Source: Ichthyophis bannanicus (taxonomy: Eukaryota > Chordata > Amphibia > Gymnophiona > Ichthyophiidae). Taken from it: a DNA stretch of 64,000 nucleotides. Below the pieces are notes generated by a model. That model did no database searches, had not been told where the DNA came from, and saw only the letters and a program-made list of their open reading frames with translations. Both the position numbers and the translations under genes were made by a program. Shown here one piece after another: positions 1-7,281 of the stretch. Where the stretch lies: contig CM066047.1 of NCBI GenBank assembly GCA_033557465.1, positions 6,014,001-6,078,000 of the forward strand. The letters run 5' to 3'. Numbering within the stretch: the first letter of the stretch is position 1; every line of letters starts with the position of its first letter.

Positions 1-2165
1 GACCCCTGATCCTGAGTGAGGAGATCCGGTTGTACCCCCAGAGGGATTGGATCCTCCACCGCCAGTTGCAGCAGGAGCGGAAACCACGGTTGCCTGGGCC
101 AGCGAGGGGCCACCAGGATCATGAAGGCTTTGTCTCGGAGAACCTTGAAAAGAGTCCGAGAGACTAACGGGATGGGAGGGAAAGCGTACAGAAGGCTCCC
201 CGACCATGAGATCAGAAAGGCGTCCGCCGCAACCCGAAGGGGGTGTGGCTGACGAGAGCAGAAGCGAGGAAGCTGCCGCTTGTGAGGACTGGCAAAGAGA
301 TCCACTGTGGGGAGGCCCCACCTGAGGAAGAGCTTCTGAACGATCAAGGGATCCAGACGCCACTCGTGCGGCTGGAGGACCCTGCTGAGTTTGTCCGCCA
401 GGCAATTTTCTTGGCCCGGGAGATAAACTGCCTTGAGGAGAATGCCGTGACTGACGGCCCAAGAGCAGAGCTTCTGTGCCTCCCGGCAGAGGAGGAAGGA
501 GCCCGTGCCCCCCTGCTTGTTCACGTAGAACATGGCAACTTGATTGTCCGTCTGGACAAGGACGGACTGTTGGGAGGTCAGGTGGGAGAAGGCCTTGAGA
601 GCTAGGCGGATCGCCCTGAGCTCCAGGAAGTTGATCTGCTGAGCAGACTCCCACTTGGTCCAGAGGCCCTGAGTACGTGCCTCTTGGCAATGTGCTCCCC
701 AGCCCAGGAGGGATGCATCGGTGGTCAGCACCTGGGTCGGCTGAGGTGACTGGAAAGGCATTCCCAATATCAGGTTCGGCTGCCGGAGCCACCACCGGAT
801 AGACGAGACCAGCGGCTCGGAGACGCGCACTAGGTCTGCTAGGCCGCCTGTGGCTTGTCGCCACTGCCGGCGGAGACACCATTGAGCAGACCGCATATTC
901 AGGCGGGCATTGGGGGTCACATGGACGGTGGAAGCCATATGGCCGAGCAGTCTCAGGAAGCGCCTGGCGGAGACCAGGGGCTGGCTGCGAAAGCGGTCGG
1001 CTAGGTCCATGAGCCGCTGAGCCCTGTCGAGCGGTAGGTACGCTCGCGCCTGAGGAGTGTGCAGCCTTGCGCCGATGAACTCGAGATCCTGTGAGGGGAG
1101 CAAAGTGGACTTTGCGAAGTTTATGACAAAGCCCAAGTGCTGCAGCAGAGTCACCGTGCGGCCCGTGGCGTTGGTGACCTCCTGAGCGGACGCTGCTCTG
1201 ATGAGCCAGTCGTCGAGGTACGGAAAGACATAGAGGCCGTGAAGCCGGAGATGGGCCGCCACGACCGCGAGACATTTTGTGAAGACTCGCGGTGCGGAGG
1301 ACAGGCCAAAGGGCAGTACTCTGTACTGGTAATGATTTCCTGCCACCACAAACCTTAGGTATTGGCGGTGGCTTGGGTGGATGAGGATGTGCGTATAGGC
1401 ATCCTTTAGATCCAAGGAGCATAGCCAATCTCCCTGCTGGAGGTAGGGCAGAAGGATTCCAAGGGTAAGCATTTTGAACTTCTCCCGCACAAGGAACTTG
1501 TTGAGGTTGCGCAAGTCCAGGATGGGTCTGAGGCCTCCTGTTCTCTTTGGTATCAGAAAATACCTTGAATAGAAGCCTTGACCTCTCAGGTGGTGTGGCA
1601 CCGGTTCCACCGCCTGTTCCTGCAGAAGACCTGCTAACTCCTGAAGGAGCAACTCCCTGTGCAGAGGGGGGCGCGGAGGTTCTCCCGGAAAATAGGAGGG
1701 AGGGACCTGATGGAAGTGGAGAAGGTAGCCTTCTCGCACGACCTGAAGCACCCAGGCATCTGCGGTGATGCTGGACCGCCTGTGGGCGAAGTGAACCAGC
1801 CGGCCTCCGGTGCTGGGAGGAACCAGCGGGGGGGGAGAGGCTATGCTGAGCGAGTCAAAAGCCCCCACCCTGCTGAGCAGGGGCTGGTGGTGCAGGCTTG
1901 GGGGCTTGCTGCCTACGGGACCCGTTACCCCGTCCCTTGGCCTGCTGGCCCTGTTGGGGAGCTGCAGGGGCCTGATAATGGGGGTATTGTTTGTAGGCAG
2001 CCCCCTTCCTCGGGTAAAAGGACTTTTTCCCCGAGCCCTTCTTTTTCTGGGAAGGGGCGGAGGTCTTCCTAGAAAGCCTGGTCCTGGTGAGAGTCTCAGT
2101 CTCAATTTGTGCAGCCTTTTCCGCCATGGGCTTGCCAAAGAGGTTTTCGCCTCGGCAGGGGACAT
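1..2165 (-). CDS. DIRS-A reverse transcriptase/RNase H (partial, runs off window)
   Basis: I read this frame codon by codon: it has no stop from 2246 down to position 3 (about 748 codons). The first ATG is at 2165, where the protein begins MSPAE as in the copy at 61957. The RT core is visible: a VLPFGLSSAPRVFTK stretch, then catalytic YLDDW at about 1207-1220 (near residue 317). RNase H follows, with a TTDAS motif, LELRAI, QTDNQVAMFYVNKQGGTGS and ADKLSR. The frame overlaps the end of gag by about 310 nt from the ATG (about 390 nt from the open frame), as is usual for DIRS elements with overlapping frames. How translation starts is unknown; initiation at 2165 or frameshifting are both possible. 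The C-terminus lies outside the window. Confidence 0.9.
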   Translation of the reverse strand, partial: MSPAEAKTSLASPWRKRLHKLRLRLSPGPGFLGRPPPLPRKRRARGKSPFTRGRGLPTNNTPIIRPLQLPNRASRPRDGVTGPVGSKPPSLHHQPLLSRVGAFDSLSIASPPPLVPPSTGGRLVHFAHRRSSITADAWVLQVVREGYLLHFHQVPPSYFPGEPPRPPLHRELLLQELAGLLQEQAVEPVPHHLRGQGFYSRYFLIPKRTGGLRPILDLRNLNKFLVREKFKMLTLGILLPYLQQGDWLCSLDLKDAYTHILIHPSHRQYLRFVVAGNHYQYRVLPFGLSSAPRVFTKCLAVVAAHLRLHGLYVFPYLDDWLIRAASAQEVTNATGRTVTLLQHLGFVINFAKSTLLPSQDLEFIGARLHTPQARAYLPLDRAQRLMDLADRFRSQPLVSARRFLRLLGHMASTVHVTPNARLNMRSAQWCLRRQWRQATGGLADLVRVSEPLVSSIRWWLRQPNLILGMPFQSPQPTQVLTTDASLLGWGAHCQEARTQGLWTKWESAQQINFLELRAIRLALKAFSHLTSQQSVLVQTDNQVAMFYVNKQGGTGSFLLCREAQKLCSWAVSHGILLKAVYLPGQENCLADKLSRVLQPHEWRLDPLIVQKLFLRWGLPTVDLFASPHKRQLPRFCSRQPHPLRVAADAFLISWSGSLLYAFPPIPLVSRTLFKVLRDKAFMILVAPRWPRQPWFPLLLQLAVEDPIPLGVQPDLLTQDQG

Positions 2166-3768
2166 CGACCAAGTTGTCCTGTACCCAGGGCTCAAGGTCT
2201 GACGACTGAAGCCAAGCCTGTCGGCGGGCACCGATGCCGGCTGCGGCTACTCGAGCCGAGGCTTCAAAGCCATCATAGGCTGCTCGGGACATGAACTTTG
2301 AGCATTCCCGAATACCCGTGGACAAGGCTAGGAACCTCCGCAAGGGCTCCTCGGAGAGACCAGCAGAGAATCCGGCTAGCTCTTTAGCCAGATCCCTGAG
2401 ATACATGCCCATGTATAGCTGGTAAGTCTGGACACGACAGGCGAGCATAGAGCCCTGGAAGCACTTCTTGCCAAGACCATCCAGGTTACGGGCCTCCCTT
2501 CCAGGAGGCACCGAGGAGTGCATCTTCTGGCTCTTAAGACGATGCATGGCCGATTCCACTACCATGGAATGGTGTGGCAGCTGTGCCTTTTGAAAGCCAG
2601 GGCTCTTGCGGACTCGATAGATAGAATCGACCCGCTTGCTCAGGACCGGCGAGGAGGCCGGACTCTCCCACATGCGGAAGAGTAGTCGTTCCAGCATAGG
2701 AGGAACCGGCACAGTAAAGTGTTCCCTCGCGGGAGAGTCATACTGGAGGGCGTCGAGCTCTTCGGCTCGAGGCTCCTCCTCGGGATCCGCAGGGAAGGCC
2801 AAAGCCTTGGCCATATCCCTAACGAAGTCTGAGAACCGGGCATCCTCCGGGGGGGACTGCTTCCGAGGCTCGGACTCCGGAGAGTCCGATGGGACACACC
2901 GAGTCCGGAAAGAATCAGGTGACTCTTCCTCCTCAGACTCCCAGACCGACTCCGACGAGGACTCGGTGGGGTCGGCCCGGGCAGGGTGCGGCGCCAGCCG
3001 CCCCGACGCCGAGGGAGTCGGCGTCGGCGACCTCGGTCCCGAACGGGAGGCCGAGGGCGACCTCGACCGAGGATCGACTCGAGTTCTCATCGACTCGAGG
3101 ATCGGCTCGGTCTCCGGGGTCGACTTGGACGTCGACGTCCCGGCGGTCGGGGCAGCGACGCCAGCGAGCAGTGCCCGCTGCTGGTCCATGAAGGCAGACA
3201 GTCTGCTCTCCAAGGCCGTCAACCTGAGTCCGAGCTCAGGTGACCCAGCAGCCCCCGACTCGGGCCCCGACGGCGTCGGGCCCGACGTCGGCTGTCGCGG
3301 AGGCGAGTCCAGAAGGACTACAGGACTTACCCGGGCAGGCATCTCCGACTCCAGGCGAGGTCGCTTCGGGAGGTGTTCCTTCTCCAAGGACCCGGGGCGG
3401 CTGTCGGGGCTATGCGACCCGGCCCTCGCGGAGCCAGGAGCGTCCACCGACGCCGCCCTCGCGGGTTTTTTCTTCCGACGATGGTCCCCGGAGGGAGAAC
3501 CCCGGTCGGAGGAGCTCTGGCGATGGTCCGAGCTGGAGCCTTTCGACACGGAGGCCTCCGACGAGGTCCGGGTACGGCTGGGGTCAGCGAAGATTCTCTC
3601 ACGCTGATGCCGCCGACTTCTCAACGCCTTCGAGGACAGTTTGCTGCAGGGCCCACAGATCAGTTCCTCATGATCCGGGCCCAGGCAGCGGAGGCAAAAG
3701 TCGTGTGTGTCGGTTAGTGACATATTTCGGTCACACCGACCACACCGCTTAAACCCACTGGCAGCCAT
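1855..3768 (-). CDS. DIRS-A gag-like ORF1 protein (LAP2alpha-domain-like), intact
   Basis: This is a 637-residue open frame starting MAASGFKRC at an ATG at 3768. The N-terminus has a cysteine/histidine cluster: C9-x2-C12, C25-x2-C28, H33, C38-x2-C41, a likely zinc-binding module. A long low-complexity segment rich in Ser, Arg, Pro and Asp follows (about residues 45-330). The conserved C-terminal half contains PHHSMVVESAMHRLKS, NLDGLGKKCFQGSMLA and YQLYMGMYLRDLAKE. This half is the region that database searches commonly label lamina-associated polypeptide 2 alpha, because mammalian LAP2alpha is published as co-opted from a DIRS1-like gag. The protein ends in a basic Gln/Pro/Gly-rich tail. It presumably packages element RNA. 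No frameshift is seen, unlike in the other copies here. Confidence 0.85.
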   Translation of the reverse strand: MAASGFKRCGRCDRNMSLTDTHDFCLRCLGPDHEELICGPCSKLSSKALRSRRHQRERIFADPSRTRTSSEASVSKGSSSDHRQSSSDRGSPSGDHRRKKKPARAASVDAPGSARAGSHSPDSRPGSLEKEHLPKRPRLESEMPARVSPVVLLDSPPRQPTSGPTPSGPESGAAGSPELGLRLTALESRLSAFMDQQRALLAGVAAPTAGTSTSKSTPETEPILESMRTRVDPRSRSPSASRSGPRSPTPTPSASGRLAPHPARADPTESSSESVWESEEEESPDSFRTRCVPSDSPESEPRKQSPPEDARFSDFVRDMAKALAFPADPEEEPRAEELDALQYDSPAREHFTVPVPPMLERLLFRMWESPASSPVLSKRVDSIYRVRKSPGFQKAQLPHHSMVVESAMHRLKSQKMHSSVPPGREARNLDGLGKKCFQGSMLACRVQTYQLYMGMYLRDLAKELAGFSAGLSEEPLRRFLALSTGIRECSKFMSRAAYDGFEASARVAAAGIGARRQAWLQSSDLEPWVQDNLVDVPCRGENLFGKPMAEKAAQIETETLTRTRLSRKTSAPSQKKKGSGKKSFYPRKGAAYKQYPHYQAPAAPQQGQQAKGRGNGSRRQQAPKPAPPAPAQQGGGF

Positions 3769-3959
3769 CGGGGGAAAAAGGGCCCCTGCGAGGTCAAAGG
3801 ACCGGGCTGCCAGGGAAAACGAAAACGAAAGCTGACTAAGTCAGAAAAACCGAAAAAACTTGAGAGGACTCGAGACCGGCGTCGCGAGTCCGAGCGGGAA
3901 AACGATCGGCGTCGAACCGAAAGAAAAAAGTATAAAATAAAGAGGAAAATCAACTTTTT

Positions 3960-4168
3960 CGCGGGGACAAGACGGGGACGTCTGTAGGGCTCCGCGGAAA
4001 AAAGAAGACTGGCTAAGATGGCACCTTCGGGCGGGAAGACGACCGCGCATGCGCGCTGCAATTCCCAAAGGCTTTCTTTGAAAGCTGGGGAAAATTGCTC
4101 CGCGAGGGCTCCGTCGGCGCCGACGTCACCCATAAGTGAGGACTGACTTCCTGCTTGGTCCTGGAGAA
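3960..4168 (-). promoter_or_regulatory. DIRS-A 5' terminal repeat with promoter-like motifs
   Basis: The 5' terminal repeat and start of the leader carry AAGATGGC (4015-4022, YY1-type), the palindrome GCGCATGCGC (4045-4054, NRF1-type), an AATTCCCA box just beside it and GACGTCAC (4122-4129, CRE-like). The same set in the same order recurs in DIRS-E (63789-63942) and, with CpG decay, in D and G. The terminal CATATGGGT/ACCCATA block is shared by all copies. A promoter role is inferred from position upstream of gag and from conservation; no start site is visible. Confidence 0.5.
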
Positions 4169-4672
4169 TGTGCAATTCTGGAGACCGCACCTTCAAAAAG
4201 ATGTGAACAGGATGGAGTCGGTGCAGAGGGTGGCTATTAAAATGATTAGTGGTCGTCATTATAAAGCATATGAGGAGAGACTGAAGGATCTTAATATGTA
4301 CATCTTTGAGGAAAGGCGGGATAGAGGTGATATGATTAAGATGTTTAAATACCTCCGTGGCATAAATGTTCAGGGAGAGAGCCTCTTTCAATTGAAAGCA
4401 AGTTCTGCTACGAGGGGACATGGGATGAGGGTGAAGGGAGATAGATTCAGGAGTGCTATGCAGAAATATTTCTTTATGGAAAGAGTAGTGGATCCGTGGA
4501 ATAGTCTCCCAGTGGAGGTGGTAGAGATGAGGACAGTAACTGAATTCAAAAAAGCATGGGACAAACACAGAGGATCTCTAAAGGTAAAAAGGGGACTGTT
4601 TTAGTAGTTGATATGGAAGGACAGACTAGATAGGCCATGTGGTCTTTTTCTGTCATAATGTTTCTATGTTTC
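4169..4672 (+). pseudogene. CR1-type LINE, 3' end of ORF2 and tail
   Basis: The plus-strand frame from about 4172 to 4604 reads QFWRPHLQKDV, a QRVAIKM block, YEERLKDLNMY, RGDMIKMFKYL and VVDPWNSLPVEVV. This is the conserved C-terminal segment after the RT domain in CR1-type elements. The stop is followed by a short tail ending in a TGTTTCTATGTTTCTA repeat (to about 4672), like the short 3' repeats of CR1. Only the extreme 3' end is present here. DIRS-A sits directly against its left side and probably inserted into it. Confidence 0.7.
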
Positions 4673-4811
4673 TAGAAAAGGTACAGAGAAGAGCCACCAA
4701 AATGGTAAAGGGGATGGAAGGATACTCCTATGAAGAGAGGCTAAAACTGTTAGGGCTCTTTAACCTGGAAAAGAAGCGGTTGAGGGGAGATATGACAGAG
4801 GTCTATAAATT

Positions 4812-4826
4812 AATGAACAGAGTGGA
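4812..4826. repeat. L1-A target-site duplication (left copy; right copy 11371-11385)
   Basis: AATGAACAGAGTGGA occurs at 4812-4826 and again, perfectly, at 11371-11385 immediately after the poly(A) tail. It defines the L1-A ends to the base. A perfect 15-bp duplication fits target-primed reverse transcription and a fairly recent insertion. Confidence 0.95.
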
Positions 4827-5867
4827 GACTTCCGGTGATGCGGTGAGCCCGGGCGGACGCACACCGCTCGAGCTCTGGGCCCCCTTGCTCCCCCGGCGCC
4901 GAATAATGCCCGATCGGGGCTAGAATCGGGGTTCCCCTGCACCCCCCGAGCTGCCTTACCCAGGTTGGAGCCCGGAAGGAGAATCCGACGATCCCCTCTC
5001 CCCTGCGCCTGAGGATCGGCGGCGGCGGCCTGGAACCACGCGGCTCGCGCTGCAGGCACCGCGCTGGGGTGAGTGCCACGTGGAGCGGAGACTGGGCCGG
5101 TCGGTGAGCCTGAATCGGGACGGCAGGGGGCCCCGTGCGGCGGCTGCGGCTCCATAGTCGGGCTTCGTTCCCCCTCTCTGCTCCTGCCTCCAACTTGTCT
5201 GGCTGAGTTCGCTCTTCCCAAGCTTGGGTGTTTGACTGGTGAGGGACCGGGGGAGGCTGTGCTCCCAATCTGGGCCCGGCTGTGGGCTGTCCTCGGCTCT
5301 GCCTGCTTCCACCCACCCTCCAGGGTACCCACGCAGGGCTGAATGGTTCTGTCTCCAGCCCTCCTTCTACTTTCATGGGAAACAGAGACTAATGCCTTCT
5401 TCTGCCCGACGGGGGCCTTCCGGCGTTGGGGCATGCAGGATTAGCCCTTGATCTCCCTGTCTTCTGCATCTTGGAACCTCTGACCGGTGCCCTGCCCGCA
5501 GTGAAAACGAGCCTGTGACCTGGGACTGATGTTCTTTCTTCACTGAGCCGCCCCACCCTTGGCATCTCGGGACCCCAAGTCCGTGCGTGACCCCAGTGCA
5601 CCAGAGCTTGTGACTCCGGCCCTCCCTCTAGCGCTCGGCTGACCGGGACCCTTGCCTTTCATCTAGCTCCTCTGAGGCCCGAGTCCGCATTTTCTTTCCT
5701 GTGTACAGAGGCCTGCGCTGCCCAGGCGACGCCTGAGGCTCGGATCTGGGGACTGTGCTGTGATCCAGGGAAGTCGACGCCTGAGACCCTCGTCGCCCGG
5801 CGTGTGGAGCAGGGACGGGAGAGCGACCTCCCCTCTCTTCGAGGGGACTACAGCAGCGGCCCTGGCG
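4827..5867 (+). promoter_or_regulatory. L1-A 5' UTR
   Basis: This is about 1.04 kb of GC-rich sequence between the left duplication and the ORF1 ATG. It begins GACTTCCGG, which contains an ETS-type ACTTCCGG site at the very 5' terminus. The second L1 in the window (23971) starts with the same block, although their 5' UTRs otherwise differ. This suggests the motif is part of the internal promoter. No other promoter element is clear to me. Confidence 0.5.
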
Positions 5868-6710
5868 ATGGCGGCGAAGGGAGGCCGCCGGGTGGAGAAG
5901 GAGAAGACCCCCCTCCCGCCTAAGGGTGGGGAACCATCCTCACCGCTGAAGGGGGAGGCCAAGACCTCAGCAGGGATGGTGGATGAAATCTCCAAAGCCG
6001 TAGCGGGGGCGCTGTCGGCTCAGTTTGAGGACCTGCGGGGCCGTATGGACCTGGTCCAGACCTCCGTGGAGACCTTGGGCGGCCGCCTACAGGAGGTGGA
6101 ACACCGGATCGAGAAGTCAGAGGAGCACGTGCTGGAGCTACAGCGGGAGATGGTCCGGGTAAAAAAACTACTCCAGGGGCAGGAAGCCAAACTAGAGGAC
6201 CTCGAAAACAGATCCCGCCGCAATAACTTGAGGTTCCTTGGGATTCCAGACACCGTTGAGGATCGGGCCTTACCATCCTACTTGGAGGATCTGGTGAAAC
6301 TACTCCTGGCAAACGACCCGGAGGGGGCCTCGGTGCAGCTGGAGAGGGCACACCGGGTTGGACCTAGGAGGACCAATGATACCCGACCCAGGGTGACAAT
6401 TGCACGATTCCTGAGATTCCCACAGAAAGAAGCGGTTTTGCGTGCAGCGCGAAAACAAGGGACCATCCAGAAGGACAACGCTCGGATACGTATCGTTCAG
6501 GACTACTCAGCAGCCCTAGGGCAGCGGCGGCGAGATTATGGACCATTGTGCCAGACCTTGATAGACAATCACATTAAATTTATGGTGCACTATCCCGCCC
6601 GTCTGGTCTTCACCCATGACGGGATTCGTCGGACTTTTGACTCCGCGGCAGCAGCAACGCCATACGTGGAGGAGATACGCCGGAGGGCCGCAGTGGCAGC
6701 CGAGACCTGA
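5868..6710 (+). CDS. L1-A ORF1 protein (RNA-binding, coiled coil)
   Basis: The protein has 280 residues from the ATG at 5868 (context GGCGATGGC); an upstream in-frame extension to 5760 lacks an ATG. Basic N-terminus, then a heptad-rich coiled coil (about residues 45-130: VDEISKAVAGAL through LQREMVRVKKLL). The RRM-like core follows, with DLENRSRRNNLRFLGIPD and the L1-typical LERAHRVGP. The C-terminal domain contains QDYSAALGQRRR and VHYPARLVF. In L1 this protein trimerises, coats element RNA and has chaperone activity. Intact and close to the usual family length. Confidence 0.88.
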   Translation: MAAKGGRRVEKEKTPLPPKGGEPSSPLKGEAKTSAGMVDEISKAVAGALSAQFEDLRGRMDLVQTSVETLGGRLQEVEHRIEKSEEHVLELQREMVRVKKLLQGQEAKLEDLENRSRRNNLRFLGIPDTVEDRALPSYLEDLVKLLLANDPEGASVQLERAHRVGPRRTNDTRPRVTIARFLRFPQKEAVLRAARKQGTIQKDNARIRIVQDYSAALGQRRRDYGPLCQTLIDNHIKFMVHYPARLVFTHDGIRRTFDSAAAATPYVEEIRRRAAVAAET

Positions 6711-7281
6711 GGCTCGGGGGAGAGGACCGCAGCCTTGGTGAACAAGTTTGGAGCATTTTGTGTTGGACTGTAACATGAGGGTGATGGTGATTGGGGGGGG
6801 GGTGGAGGGCTGCCGGGCTTGTTTTGATTGTCTTTGAGCAGAGATGTTGTGGGCTTCTCTGGGTGTGGGGGATGGGTGGGGGGAGGCCCGGGAGGTGACT
6901 GTGTTTTGGGGGGGCCGGGGGGTGAGCCGCCCTATCGTGGAGACGGGGAGCTGGGGGAGTGGGGGGGTGCCACACGCATCTAGGAATTCACGGAAGAGGA
7001 GAGGAGGATGGTAGTAGTAATTAAGGATCGGAGGGGGACGGGGGGAGGGAGGGGGAGGGGAAGAGAGGGAGAGGGAGTATTTCAGGGGGGGGAGAGGGGA
7101 AGAGGGGGGATAGGGGTTGGGGGGGGAGATAAAATGCTGTCTTCTCAGGGACCAGTTGAAGAAGGGACGGATCCAGGACCGTCTTTGAAGGGTGGTGGGG
7201 GAGGGCCCCAGGCTGGGGGGGTGTCTTCCCTATATTTTGTATGGTATATAACAGACATCTCTGTGCCTAATTCACTGTTGC
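6711..7281 (+). other. L1-A inter-ORF spacer, extremely G-rich
   Basis: These 571 bp without a credible ORF contain dozens of G3-G8 runs on the sense strand, densest at 6790-6960 and 7028-7130. The sense RNA could form G-quadruplexes. The second L1 has a shorter but similarly G-rich spacer (25050-25338). Confidence 0.7.

Larger units (their letters stand above)
1..4168 (-). mobile_element. DIRS-A: DIRS-order retrotransposon, 3' part beyond window edge
   Basis: Read on the minus strand, the element starts at 4168 with its 5' terminal repeat, followed by a leader of about 400 bp, gag (3768-1855) and RT/RNase H (2165 to the edge). Sequence order and ends match the complete copy at 58222-63942; position 1 here corresponds to about 59791 there. 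The 5' end is fixed because CR1-type coding sequence resumes at 4169 directly after GGTCCTGGAGAA. DIRS elements replicate through a circular intermediate and integrate with a tyrosine recombinase; that gene and the 3' terminal repeat would lie left of the window. Both visible ORFs are open, so this copy is young. Confidence 0.9.

Noticed and set aside
2636..3607. Long plus-strand open frame (323 codons) opposite DIRS-A gag
   Set aside because: It is the antisense shadow of a Ser/Arg/Asp-rich coding region; composition, not homology, keeps it open.
3714..4568. Minus-strand open frame of 284 codons over the DIRS-A leader and the CR1 end
   Set aside because: It spans an element boundary and ends in the leader; no conserved block, and the true gag ATG is at 3768 in another frame.
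4760..5434. Several open frames in the L1-A 5' UTR on both strands
   Set aside because: GC-rich UTR with few stops; no recognisable domain and no counterpart in L1-B.
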